From: Oleidesulfovibrio sp047973035
GTDB lineage: Bacteria; Desulfobacterota; Desulfovibrionia; Desulfovibrionales; Desulfovibrionaceae
NCBI RefSeq assembly: GCF_047973035.1
Contig: NZ_JBKEBF010000024.1
Location: 1 to 64,000, forward strand
DNA length: 64,000 nt
Direction: 5' to 3'
Part shown: positions 8,551 through 18,200 of the stretch, piece by piece
Position numbering within the stretch: position 1 is the first letter of the stretch
How the letters are laid out: each line of letters opens with the position of its first letter
Translations under genes and position numbers: made by a program
Notes under the pieces: generated by a model
The model's input: only the letters and a program-made list of their open reading frames with translations
Databases searched by the model: none
Told to the model about the DNA's origin: nothing

Positions 8551-9146
8551 AGTCCGGTGCTAATGATTTTTTGCATAAGCCCTTTGAAGCTGAAGAGTTT
8601 TACTGTCGTGTTGCCCAGCGAATTGAGACGCTTGAATATATGCGCGCGGTTCACACTTTGGCGGAACGTGACCCGCTTTCCGGTTTGTACAACAGACGTT
8701 CTTTTTTTCATCTGGGCCGCACGGCTTATGATAATGCCTGCGAAGGCGGCAAGGGCCTTGCTCTGGCTATGATCGATATCGATCACTTTAAAAAATGCAA
8801 CGATACATATGGGCATGACGGTGGTGATGCAGTCATCAGAGACGTGGCAGGTTGGTTGCAGCGCTTTTTTAGCGATGCCGGAGTTGTAGCCCGCCTTGGC
8901 GGCGAAGAATTTTGTGTTGTTCTTTCAGGTGTGGATGCCGAAACCGCATGTGCAATGTGTGAAGCATTTCGGGAGAAACTTGAAAAGAATGTTGTTGAGT
9001 ACGATGGTAAGAGAATTGCGGTAACAGTAAGTATCGGGGTGTGTTATGGCCCCTCTGCCGGTCTGGAGGCTATGCTGCAACTTGCTGATGGTGCTCTGTA
9101 CGCGGCAAAAGAAGGGGGACGCAACAGAGTGATGCTTGCGCCTTGA
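8547..9146 (+). CDS. GGDEF (diguanylate cyclase) domain, 3' part of the frameshifted regulator
   Basis: The frame holds the last part of a receiver domain (SGANDFLHKPF) followed by a complete GGDEF domain from about residue 41 onward. It includes DPLSGLYNRR, the metal-binding AMIDIDHFKK and the active-site motif RLGGEEF. Diguanylate cyclases make the second messenger c-di-GMP from two GTP. The residues nine and six positions before GGEEF are Ser and Gly, so the RxxD product-inhibition site is absent. There is no ribosome binding site or good start codon at its 5' end (only TTG at the shift point), so it is not an independent gene. It should be read as the continuation of the preceding frame. 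Confidence 0.8.
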   Translation: MKSGANDFLHKPFEAEEFYCRVAQRIETLEYMRAVHTLAERDPLSGLYNRRSFFHLGRTAYDNACEGGKGLALAMIDIDHFKKCNDTYGHDGGDAVIRDVAGWLQRFFSDAGVVARLGGEEFCVVLSGVDAETACAMCEAFREKLEKNVVEYDGKRIAVTVSIGVCYGPSAGLEAMLQLADGALYAAKEGGRNRVMLAP

Positions 9147-9149
9147 CTG

Positions 9150-10229
9150 TTACAGGCCGTCGAGAGCTGCGCAGCGCTTCATGTGAAGAACCTTGCCTGA
9201 TTCTGCTCCACGTCCTTGCTCATCAGGAGCCAGTCTGACTTTCAGGATGGCCTTCAGTTGCTGCAGTGCGAGTGGGGTAAAGTCGGTGCCGCTTGCTACA
9301 TGGATAACTTTGAAAAACGGATGGAGCAGGTTTGCCGTACTAAGGCGCAGAAGCAAACGTATGCGGGTATCGGTTGCAAGCTGCATGTATTGCACTCCGT
9401 CGTTAAAGTAGCAGGCGGTGATTTTTGCTGCCAGAATATGTTTGTTCGTGGCCTTGATGCGTGTTGCAAATTTTTGTGCGCAAAGTTCTCTTGCTCTGCG
9501 TCTACTCTGGTCAGAATCAGGGCCTCCTGAATGTACACCAGAGCCGAGATCATGACATAGCGCCATCCATACCGCCATGGGATAACCTGCCGTCAGGTCC
9601 ATCAAGTCTGCAGTTTTTTCAAGGTCCGCCAGCGGTGTGTTGTCGGGCAAGGTTGTTTCAAACTCTTGAAACCAATGAGTTAAGCAGGCGGCACGTTGCA
9701 GCGTGCGCAGCAGGTTGCCCGGCTTGCTGCTGTTCAGCAGTTTGTGTATTTCGTTGCCGATGCGTTCGGGGGCGATGCTGGAAAGAGGAAATGTTTCGGC
9801 TGTCCGGCGTATGGCCTCGTTAAGGGATGTTGCAATGTGCAGGTCCGGAATGGTGGAAACCATACGGGCAGCCCTGTAGATTCTTACTGGGTCTTGTTCC
9901 AGAGCAGTTGGACCGGCAAGTGCCAGTCTGCCTGCAACAAGGTCTTGCAGCGCTTCAGGATGGGCGTATATCTTACCTTGTTCGTCGAGAGCTATTGCGT
10001 TGATAGTGAAGTCGCGGGCTAGCAGGTCGTCATGAATTGTGTTGCCGCGCAGCGGAGCAAACTCCAGTCCGTTCAAAATGGCTATCTGGAACTGGGTTCC
10101 CGCTTTGCGGGCTTTTGGGTGCTGCTGTAAAAAATCGTTAAGGGTTCCGGAGAATACGTAATCGTACTCACGGGGCTTTCTGCCAAGCAGCATGTCGCGG
10201 ACCGCACCGCCAACCAGATACGTTTGCAT
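9150..10229 (-). CDS. cca: CCA tRNA nucleotidyltransferase / poly(A) polymerase family
   Basis: A 359-residue class II nucleotidyltransferase, which adds or repairs the 3' CCA of tRNA. The N-terminal motif YLVGGAVRDMLLGRKPREYD is clear. The metal-binding pair usually written DxD here reads E-Y-D. The second motif RDFTINAIALD and the template region with EQDPVRIYRAARM are also present. I start at M of MQTYLVGGAVRD (10229); a GTG eight codons upstream (10253) is possible and neither has a strong ribosome binding site. It is convergent with the upstream GGDEF gene, with only three bases between the two stop codons, and divergent from birA. Whether it adds CCA, only A, or CC cannot be decided from sequence alone. 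Confidence 0.88.
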   Translation of the reverse strand: MQTYLVGGAVRDMLLGRKPREYDYVFSGTLNDFLQQHPKARKAGTQFQIAILNGLEFAPLRGNTIHDDLLARDFTINAIALDEQGKIYAHPEALQDLVAGRLALAGPTALEQDPVRIYRAARMVSTIPDLHIATSLNEAIRRTAETFPLSSIAPERIGNEIHKLLNSSKPGNLLRTLQRAACLTHWFQEFETTLPDNTPLADLEKTADLMDLTAGYPMAVWMALCHDLGSGVHSGGPDSDQSRRRARELCAQKFATRIKATNKHILAAKITACYFNDGVQYMQLATDTRIRLLLRLSTANLLHPFFKVIHVASGTDFTPLALQQLKAILKVRLAPDEQGRGAESGKVLHMKRCAALDGL

Positions 10230-10301
10230 TCTGCGTTCGTAACATATTGTCACGCTGCTCGAAAGAGTGGTTTTTTAGTCTGCATATATGCAGGAGCTAT
10301 T

Positions 10302-11210
10302 TTGTCTGAGCCGGTTTACATTGTTCCCGTTTGCGACGGAAAGGTCGTAGATGCTGACCCTGCTGATGTTGCTGATGCTATTGCTGCTTCGCATCCGCTT
10401 TGGCATGCTGAAATCGCGCAGTTGGGTACTTTACGGCTTGAAAATGTCAACGGTGTCCGGATGCTTGCTGTGGATGGCAAGGTTGAGTGCGGCCCTGTAT
10501 TTATCTGCGGCGATGTGAGTTCGTCTCTGGATGTTGCGCACAGTTTGCATAGCTTTGAATTGTTGCCGGAGTGGGGCAGTGTGCTGGCTGTTTCACAAAG
10601 TTCAGGCCGGGGGCAGATGAGGCGGGACTGGTCATCTCCGGCAGGAAATATTTATGCTGTACTACGGTTGCCCGTGGCAAGCGGGTATCCGGATTCTCTA
10701 TCGTCTCTTGTTGTAGCGTATTGTTTTGCACGTGCGTTTGGTTCGCTGGGACTGGAAGTGCGCATTAAGTGGCCCAATGATTTGTTGCATAGTGACCGCA
10801 AGTTTGGCGGAATTTTACTGGAAGACAGGGCAGGGGCTCTTTTTGCCGGTATCGGAATAAATCTGGCGTATCGCCCTGATGATACGATGCTTCGCAAAGA
10901 TGCTGCTGTGTCTGCATGTGCTTTAGAAGAATGCGGCTTTCATGGTGCACCTTTGCAGTTGTGGCGGAAGCTTGTCGAGCGTGCATTTTTTTGCTACTAT
11001 AATGAGGTTCTTCGCTTCAGTGAAGATGGCTTGATCAGTCGCTTGGAAGCGTATCTTGCCTGGGTGGGCCGTGTTGTGAATGTACACGGAAGTGATTTCG
11101 GGAACTGTCCGGGCAGGCTAATGGGCTTGAGCCATGATGGAGCGTTGCGTGTTCTCCTGTCCGGCCGGGAGCAGGTTCTCCACTCCTGTAGTCTTTCCCT
11201 TACGTCATGA
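10302..11210 (+). CDS. birA: Biotin--[biotin carboxyl carrier protein] ligase
   Basis: A protein of about 302 residues that transfers biotin to a lysine of carboxylases through biotinyl-AMP. The catalytic domain shows SSGRGQMRRDWSSPAGNIY (the biotin/ATP-binding GRGxxxRxW loop), IKWPNDLL and KFGGILLE, then a small C-terminal domain. There is no N-terminal helix-turn-helix typical of E. coli BirA. Instead about 75 poorly conserved residues precede the catalytic core, so transcription repression is not expected. The best start is TTG 10302 with AGGAG five bases upstream. The longer open frame from 10224 would overlap cca on the other strand. It lies 89 bases upstream of the pyruvate carboxylase start, its probable substrate. 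Confidence 0.88.
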   Translation: MSEPVYIVPVCDGKVVDADPADVADAIAASHPLWHAEIAQLGTLRLENVNGVRMLAVDGKVECGPVFICGDVSSSLDVAHSLHSFELLPEWGSVLAVSQSSGRGQMRRDWSSPAGNIYAVLRLPVASGYPDSLSSLVVAYCFARAFGSLGLEVRIKWPNDLLHSDRKFGGILLEDRAGALFAGIGINLAYRPDDTMLRKDAAVSACALEECGFHGAPLQLWRKLVERAFFCYYNEVLRFSEDGLISRLEAYLAWVGRVVNVHGSDFGNCPGRLMGLSHDGALRVLLSGREQVLHSCSLSLTS

Positions 11211-11299
11211 CCCGTCGCACCTGTATGAATCTCAGTGTTTGTTGTAACCCGGGTGTTCTATGTAATGGGCTCCGGCTGTTTGTTGAGTACGAGGAGTGC

Positions 11300-14200
11300 A
11301 TGGCTACTAAGACCTTCAATCAGGTGTTGGAAGAGGTTAAGGGCAAGCCTATACTGGTTGCCAACCGGGGGATTCCCGCCCGGCGAATCTGCCGCTCTAT
11401 CCGTGAGCGGTTTAATGCTGTTGCCGTGATGACGGCTACGGATATCGATAAAACCTCTCCGGCCGCTTCCGCAGCGCAGGAACTTCTGCTGCTCGGATCC
11501 GATCCCAGAGCATATCTTGATATCGACCGAATCATCCGGCTCGCCAAACAGCGTGGGATTATAGCAATTCATCCCGGATGGGGCTTTGCTTCCGAAGACC
11601 CGCGCTTTCCCTCTCGTTGCGCAGAGGCGGGCATACTTTACATCGGCTCTACCGCAGAAGCCATGAATCTGCTGGGTAACAAGGTACAGGTACGTAAGCT
11701 TGCAAAGCGCCTTGAAATTCCCGTAGTTCCGGGCTCTGAAGGTGCTGTTGACATTCCCACAGGTCGTCAGATTGCTGAAGAAATCGGCTTTCCCGTGATG
11801 CTTAAAGCGGAAGGCGGCGGCGGTGGTCGTGGTATTTTTCTTGTTACATCTCAGGATGAACTGGAAGATGCTTTTGTTAAGGCCTCTACAATGGCTCAGG
11901 CATCTTTCGGAAACCCGCGCCTGTACGTTGAAAAGTACCTGCCTTCGGTTCGTCACATTGAGATTCAGGTTATTGCTGACATGCACGGTAACGTGTTCGC
12001 TTTTGACGAGCGTGACTGCACTGTCCAGCGTAACCACCAGAAGCTTATTGAAATCACTCCTTCGCCGTGGAAAGGGCTTACCGCTGAACTGCGTGAACGC
12101 CTGAAATCATACTCTCGTCAGCTCGTTCAGGAAGTTGGTTACTATTCGCTTTGCACGGTGGAATTCCTTGTTACCGACGATGGCACTCCGTACCTTATCG
12201 AAGTAAACACCCGCCTGCAGGTTGAGCACGGTATTACTGAATGCCGTTACGGTATCGACCTTGTCGAAGAACAGCTCGCTGTTGCCTTCGGTGCTGAGCT
12301 GCGGCTTACCGAAGAGAATGCAACGCCTACGCAGAACGCTATTCAGGTGCGCATCAACTGCGAATCGCCGCAGAATGAATTTGCTCCCAATGCCGGTCTT
12401 ATCACCCGTTATGTTTCTCCCGGTGGTCCCGGTATCCGCCTCGACTCCAACTTGTCTGCCGGCTATGAGTTCCCGTCGAATTACGACTCTGCAGGTTCTT
12501 TGCTGATTGCATATGGCAAGGGTTGGGAAAAGGCTATTTCCACGCTGAACCGTGCTCTTCGCGAATACGTTGTCGGCGGTATTAAAACTACTATTCCTTT
12601 CTATAAGCAGGTTGTGAACCATCCCAAGTTCCTTGCTGCGGACTTTGATACCAACTTCATTGCCCGTACTCCCGAGCTGATGTGCTATACGGACCTTGAG
12701 CCTGAAGCAGAGCGCCTGTCGCGTCTTGTGGCCGAGATTTCTGCAAAAGGGTACAACCCGCATGTGCTGCTGGATGAGTACCGCACCCGCGAAACTCCGC
12801 GTATGCGCGAGTTCAAGCCCGTACTGCCCGAAATTACCACTAAAGTAAGAAAGGCTGCCACTCCGTATCCGGTAGGCGACAGAGCTGCCTTGCTGGATAT
12901 GGTGCGTGATTCTGGCTACGTGCATTTCTGCGATACCACTGCCCGTGACATTACTCAGTCCAACAGTGGTAACAGGTTCCGCCTTGCAGAAGACAGCCTT
13001 ATTGGCCCTTATCTTGATAATTGCAATTTCTTCTCGTTGGAGAGCGGCGGCGGGGCGCACTTCCATGTAGCCATGCTGGCTAACATGACATACCCCTTCA
13101 CCGAAGCTAACCGCTGGAATCAGTTTGCACCCAAGACTGCAAAGCAGATTCTTATCCGGTCTACAAACGTTTTGGGGTATAAGCCGCAGCCCAAAAATCT
13201 GATGCGCCTTACCGGTGAGATGATCTGCGATCATTATCAGGTGGTCCGCTGCTTTGACTTCCTTAACCATGTAGGCAACATGCGCCCGTTTGCCGAGGTT
13301 GCTCTCAGCCGTAAGGGCGTTGTATTTGAGCCTGCGATTTCTCTTTCATGGGCACGTGGTTTTGATGTCCCCCATTACCTGCAGGTGACTGAAGCTGTGC
13401 TTCGCATGGTAGGCGATGTGGCCGGGGTAAGTCCAACCAAAGCTTCCGGTATGATTATTCTGGGACTGAAAGATATGGCGGGCGTTTGTCCTCCCCGCTT
13501 TATGACAGAACTGGTTACAGCGCTGCGTAAAGCATGGCCTCAGCTCGTGCTGCATTACCATCGTCACTATACTGATGGCTTGTTTGTGCCTGCTGTGGGT
13601 GCCGCTGCCAAAGCCGGTGCTCATATAGTGGATACGGCTATCGGCTCATCTGTACGCTGGTACGGTCAGGGCGAAGTGCTTTCGACTGCCGCATACATTG
13701 AAGATGAGCTTGGCCTGAAAACGAATCTGAATAAAGACATGATCCGTGACTGCAACTTTGTACTTAAGCAGATCATGCCTTATTACGACAGATATACTGC
13801 TCCGTACTTCCAGGGCATCGACTATGATGTTGTGGAGCATGCCATGCCCGGTGGTGCTACTTCCTCCTCTCAGGAAGGCGCTCTGAAGCAGGGATATATC
13901 CATTTGCTGCCCTATATGCTGAAGTTCCTCGCCGGAACCCGTAAGGTTGTGCGTTACCATGACGTTACCCCGGGGTCGCAGATTACATGGAATACTGCCT
14001 TCCTTGCTGTAACCAGCGCCTATAAGCGCGGTGGCGAGCAGGAAGTACGTTATCTGCTGGAAGTTCTGGAAAATATCACCAGACACGCTGAAGAAGATCT
14101 GTCTGAAGAGATGAAGAAAGCGCGTCTGGCTCTGTATCAGGATAGTAACGATGCCTTCCGCGATCTTCTGCTGGGCAAATATGGTAAGCTGCCTTTGGGC

Positions 14201-15016
14201 TTCCCTGCCGACTGGGTGTACCAGAGTGCATTCGGTAACGAGTGGAAGCGCGCACTCAGCTGCCGCACGGAAGCTTCGCCGCTTGAGTCTCTGGAAGATA
14301 TGGATTTTGCCGCAGAAGAACGTGGCTTTGTTGACCTGATCCGCCGTAAGCCTACAGATGAAGAGTTTGTGATGTACCTGAACCATCCCGGTGATGCCAT
14401 CAAGACTATCCAGTTCCGTCAGCAGTACGGTGATCCTAACAACCTGCCATTGAATGTCTGGTTTGAAGGTGTTGAGCCCGGAACCGAACTGAACTTTACC
14501 GATACGAACGGTAAACCGCATCAGATGACTATTCTGAGCATCTCGTCGCCTGATGAAAGCGGTATGAGTGTTGTCCGGTATGTTCTTGATTCTGAAATCA
14601 TGAGTGTTGACATTCAGGTTTCCGAACCGACCAGTGACGACAACCATGGTGTGGAAAAAGCTGACCCCAATAACAGCTACCACATTGCTGCACCTTCCAA
14701 TGGTGACCTGTGGGTCATGTATGTGCACCCCGGAGATTATGTGAAGAAGGGTGAAGAACTCTTTAACATTTCCATTATGAAGCAGGAAAAAGCCGTGCTT
14801 GCTCCCGTTGACGGTATGGTCAAGCGTGTGCTGCGGACTGCGGACTACAAGGAAAATAAACAGATGGTGCCTGTAAAAGGTGGTGAACTTATCGTTGAAC
14901 TTGGACCTGTTCCTACTTTGTGCCCCAACGATAAATGTCAGCGTCCTATTACTATTGAAGGTATCGGCTTTTGCCCGTACTGCGGTGATCAGTTAAGCTG
15001 CGAATGCAAGCAGTAG
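11300..15016 (+). CDS. pyc: Pyruvate carboxylase, single-chain, with C-terminal zinc-ribbon tail
   Basis: A 1238-residue biotin enzyme that carboxylates pyruvate to oxaloacetate with ATP and bicarbonate. The order is biotin carboxylase (about 15-480; EGGGGGRGIF glycine loop, ERDCTVQRNHQKLIE), then carboxyltransferase (from about 540; DTTARDITQS and LKDMAGV with Lys724 as the expected carboxylated lysine). The biotin carrier domain carries Lys1161 in SIMKQEKA, a variant of the usual AMKM. After it come about 40 residues with CPNDKC, CPYC and CEC, which look like a zinc ribbon and are not part of standard pyruvate carboxylases. The start is ATG 11300 with GAGGAG just upstream; the open frame runs further 5' only by chance. 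birA immediately upstream and a PEP synthase downstream make a C3/C4 interconversion module. Confidence 0.93.
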   Translation: MATKTFNQVLEEVKGKPILVANRGIPARRICRSIRERFNAVAVMTATDIDKTSPAASAAQELLLLGSDPRAYLDIDRIIRLAKQRGIIAIHPGWGFASEDPRFPSRCAEAGILYIGSTAEAMNLLGNKVQVRKLAKRLEIPVVPGSEGAVDIPTGRQIAEEIGFPVMLKAEGGGGGRGIFLVTSQDELEDAFVKASTMAQASFGNPRLYVEKYLPSVRHIEIQVIADMHGNVFAFDERDCTVQRNHQKLIEITPSPWKGLTAELRERLKSYSRQLVQEVGYYSLCTVEFLVTDDGTPYLIEVNTRLQVEHGITECRYGIDLVEEQLAVAFGAELRLTEENATPTQNAIQVRINCESPQNEFAPNAGLITRYVSPGGPGIRLDSNLSAGYEFPSNYDSAGSLLIAYGKGWEKAISTLNRALREYVVGGIKTTIPFYKQVVNHPKFLAADFDTNFIARTPELMCYTDLEPEAERLSRLVAEISAKGYNPHVLLDEYRTRETPRMREFKPVLPEITTKVRKAATPYPVGDRAALLDMVRDSGYVHFCDTTARDITQSNSGNRFRLAEDSLIGPYLDNCNFFSLESGGGAHFHVAMLANMTYPFTEANRWNQFAPKTAKQILIRSTNVLGYKPQPKNLMRLTGEMICDHYQVVRCFDFLNHVGNMRPFAEVALSRKGVVFEPAISLSWARGFDVPHYLQVTEAVLRMVGDVAGVSPTKASGMIILGLKDMAGVCPPRFMTELVTALRKAWPQLVLHYHRHYTDGLFVPAVGAAAKAGAHIVDTAIGSSVRWYGQGEVLSTAAYIEDELGLKTNLNKDMIRDCNFVLKQIMPYYDRYTAPYFQGIDYDVVEHAMPGGATSSSQEGALKQGYIHLLPYMLKFLAGTRKVVRYHDVTPGSQITWNTAFLAVTSAYKRGGEQEVRYLLEVLENITRHAEEDLSEEMKKARLALYQDSNDAFRDLLLGKYGKLPLGFPADWVYQSAFGNEWKRALSCRTEASPLESLEDMDFAAEERGFVDLIRRKPTDEEFVMYLNHPGDAIKTIQFRQQYGDPNNLPLNVWFEGVEPGTELNFTDTNGKPHQMTILSISSPDESGMSVVRYVLDSEIMSVDIQVSEPTSDDNHGVEKADPNNSYHIAAPSNGDLWVMYVHPGDYVKKGEELFNISIMKQEKAVLAPVDGMVKRVLRTADYKENKQMVPVKGGELIVELGPVPTLCPNDKCQRPITIEGIGFCPYCGDQLSCECKQ

Positions 15017-15071
15017 CCTGATTTCCGTAGCCATCTAATTGACGGATATAGTAGTAGCGTATAAGCAAGAA

Positions 15072-15114
15072 AGGCTCGGAAAACCGCTTGGCTGTACTGG
15101 CGGTTTTCCAGCCT
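15072..15114 (+). other. Strong hairpin in the pyc-pps intergenic region
   Basis: A 10-bp perfect stem (15078-15087 with 15100-15109, GGAAAACCGC / GCGGTTTTCC) is extended by AGGCT / AGCCT past one bulged base. The downstream tract is only CTTAAT, so it is a poor terminator. It may protect the upstream mRNA end or form part of a leader. Confidence 0.55.
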
Positions 15115-15149
15115 CTTAATACGAGCGACCGGGATTTGACTCGAGGTAT

Positions 15150-15180
15150 GCCCGCCACCATGTATGTGGCCGGGCGTTTT
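15150..15180 (+). terminator. Terminator-like hairpin in the pps leader
   Basis: Stem GCCCG-CCAC (15150-15158) pairs with GTGG-CGGGC (15166-15175, one bulged C), followed by GTTTT. It sits only 25 bases before the ATG of the PEP-synthase-like gene, so it could act as an attenuator instead of a simple gene end. Confidence 0.5.
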
Positions 15181-15204
15181 CATCCCCCCATAGGAGGAGA
15201 GACA

Positions 15205-18200
15205 ATGGCTAAAGCTCAGGCAGAAAAGCCCAAGGCTGAAGTAAAAGGCCAGAAGGCTAAAGCTGAGACCACTGCCCTGACTACACAGTTGGTGCTTAAC
15301 GGCGCCGAGATCACCGCCATAGGCGAAGAAGCCGAACTACTTGTTGGCGGCAAAAACTACAATACCGCCATCATCAGTCAGGTAGAAGGTGTCCGGAGCC
15401 CCCAGTTCCGTGCTATTTCGTCTGTAGCGTTCCACAAGCTGCTGGATGAAACCAAGGTTAACGCATCCTTGGTACGTAGCGTGCTGGAAAAAGAGTACAA
15501 CAGCATCGACTGGAATGACTCTGAGATCAACAGGGATCCTGAGTTTCTTAAAAAGTTCGTTCGCAATCTGGCTGATGAAATCCGTCAGAAAGCTGCAGCC
15601 TCGGGCGCGCAGAACATGCTTAAGACCAGAACCTTCATCAACAACGTTGTAGAAGGTTTTGCTACTTCTCCTGAAGGTATTGACCAGCTGCGTAAGCGTT
15701 CCGTACTTGTTCAGGCTGCACTCCTTTCAGCTGACTTGCCTGAAGAAGTAGCAAACTGCGTACGCGAAGCATACAATTCGATCTGCAAGGAAGCCGGTGT
15801 TGAGGACGTGGCTGTTGCAGTTCGTTCTTCCGCGGCTGGTGAAGACTCCCGTAAAAAGGCGTTTGCCGGTCTGCAGGACACGTACCTGAACATTGTCGGC
15901 GAAGCTCAGGCCGTGGAAGCATACCACTGGGACTGCGCTTCTGCGTATAACCTGCGCAGTATGACCTATCGCCGCGAAGCTATCCTTGATGCCATGGCCC
16001 GCGCAGAAGCTACCGGCGATGAATCCATTGCTGTAGCAGCCAAAGAAGAGTGGGCTATTGAAAATACCTCTCTTTCCGTGTGCATCATGCGCATGGTTAA
16101 TCCGGTGATTTCCGGTACTGCCTTCAGCGCTGACACTGCTACCGGCTGTCAGGGTACGGCACGTCGTGATTTAGTCTCCGTTGATGCAAGCTACGGCCTT
16201 GGAGAAGCTGTCGTTGGCGGCATGGTTACTCCTGACAAGTTCTATGTTTTTCAGCGTGAAGACGGTCAGGAAGTTGTCATTCGCCAGATGGGCTGCAAAG
16301 ATAAGAAGATTGTTAATGATGAAAAGGGCGGTACCAAAATGGTGCCGGTTCCTGAAAACGAAGCGTTCCGCTGGTCGCTTTCTCTGGCACAGGCCGAAGC
16401 CGTTGCCAAGGGCGTACGCAGTATCAGCAAAGCATACGGCGGCATGATCATGGATACGGAGTTCTGCATCGACAGCTCCGACCGTTTGTGGTTTGTGCAG
16501 GCTCGCCCTGAAACCCGCTGGAACGAAGAGTTTGAAAAACATCCCCATACCATTTTTATGCGCCGTCTTGAGGTGGATGAAAAAGCGGCAACCAATGCGG
16601 AAGTCATTCTGGAAGGTAACGGCGCTTCCCGAGGTGCGGGGCAGGGGACTGTTAAGTATCTGCGTTCAGCCTTAGAACTGAATAAGATTAATAAAGGCGA
16701 TCTGCTTGCTGCAGAGCGTACCGACCCTGACATGGTTCCCGGTATGCGTATTGCCTCTGCTATTCTTGCTGATGTAGGCGGTGATACCAGCCACGCTGCC
16801 ATTACGTCCCGCGAACTTGGCATTCCTGCCGTAATCGGTATCCAGCGCCTTGAAATTCTGCGTTCCCTTGACGGTCAGGAAGTGACTGTAGATGGAACCA
16901 GAGGCAAGGTATACCGCGGCCTTCTGCCTTTGCAGGAAGTCGGCGGCGAAATGGATGTCAGCGCGTTGCCCCAGACCAAGACCAATGTCGGTCTGATTCT
17001 GGCTGACGTCGGCCAGGCCATGTTCCTTTCGCGCCTGCGCGATGTTCCCGGTTTTGAAGTGGGCCTGCTGCGCGCCGAGTTTATGCTTGGCAATATCAGC
17101 GTTCACCCTCAGGCACTGGAAGCATACGACAATGGCGAACTTGACATCGTTGTTGCTGCCAAGCTGAAAGAGCTGGATGCACGCCTTACCAAGGTTCTTC
17201 GCGACCAGCTTGGTGCAGGCCTGATCGGGCTGGATATGAAATTGCGCGACTACGTAGGTCTGCTGACCGGACTCGCTCAGGATATTCAGCAGCTCACTGA
17301 GCGTGAAAACGTTCGCGGTACGGAAGAAGTGCTTGCCATGCACCGCCGTATGCGTGAACTGGACCACAAGCTTGATGAGCACGTAGAACAGGCAACCCGT
17401 CGTCTTGACGTGTTGAAGACCTCCGTCAACCTTGAAGAGCACATTCGTGTTGTCATGGGATACGACGAAGAGCTTGCGCTGCTTATCGGCAAAGACTCTG
17501 ACACCATAAAGCGCAGAGCGGAAATCGATGCTACGGTTAAAGCCATGGCAGAGAGAGTTGCCGATGATCCCAAAGTGAAGGATGTTATGGAGCGCATTCA
17601 GGCGCTGCGTAATGAAGTAGCACAGAAGAGCGGTATGCTGAAAGAAATGGAAGAAGTGCGTAATGTGCCTTCCATGATCCGCGACCTTATCCGTTCGCGC
17701 GGTTTCCGTACCGGTAAAGAACACTACGTGCAGACTCTGGCGCAGGGACTTGCACTGTTCTCCATGGCCTTCCACGGTAAGGAGATTATTTACCGTACGA
17801 CCGACTTCAAGTCGAACGAGTATCGCAACCTGCTTGGCGGCTCGCTTTTTGAGCATGTGGAAGATAACCCGATGCTGGGCTATCGTGGTGTTTCCCGTAA
17901 ATTGCACGACTGGGAAATTGAAGCGTTCAAGCTTGCCCGTGGCGTGTTTGGCGGCACCAACCTGATGATCATGCTGCCCTTTGTGCGTACACTTGAGGAA
18001 GCGCGTTCTATGCGTCGTTACCTTGCTCAGGTGCATAAGCTGAGAAGCGGCGTCGATGGTCTTAAGATCATTCTGATGTCTGAGATTCCCAGCAACGCCA
18101 TTATGGCTAAGCAGTTCATTCAGGAGTTTGACGGTTTCTCTATCGGCTCTAACGATATGACTCAGATGGTGCTTGCAACTGACCGTGACAACGCACGGCT

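Noticed and set aside
12107..14728. Long antisense frames (387 and 360 codons) inside pyruvate carboxylase
   Set aside because: No recognisable motifs; the sense gene is fully assigned. They reflect few stop codons in that antisense frame.
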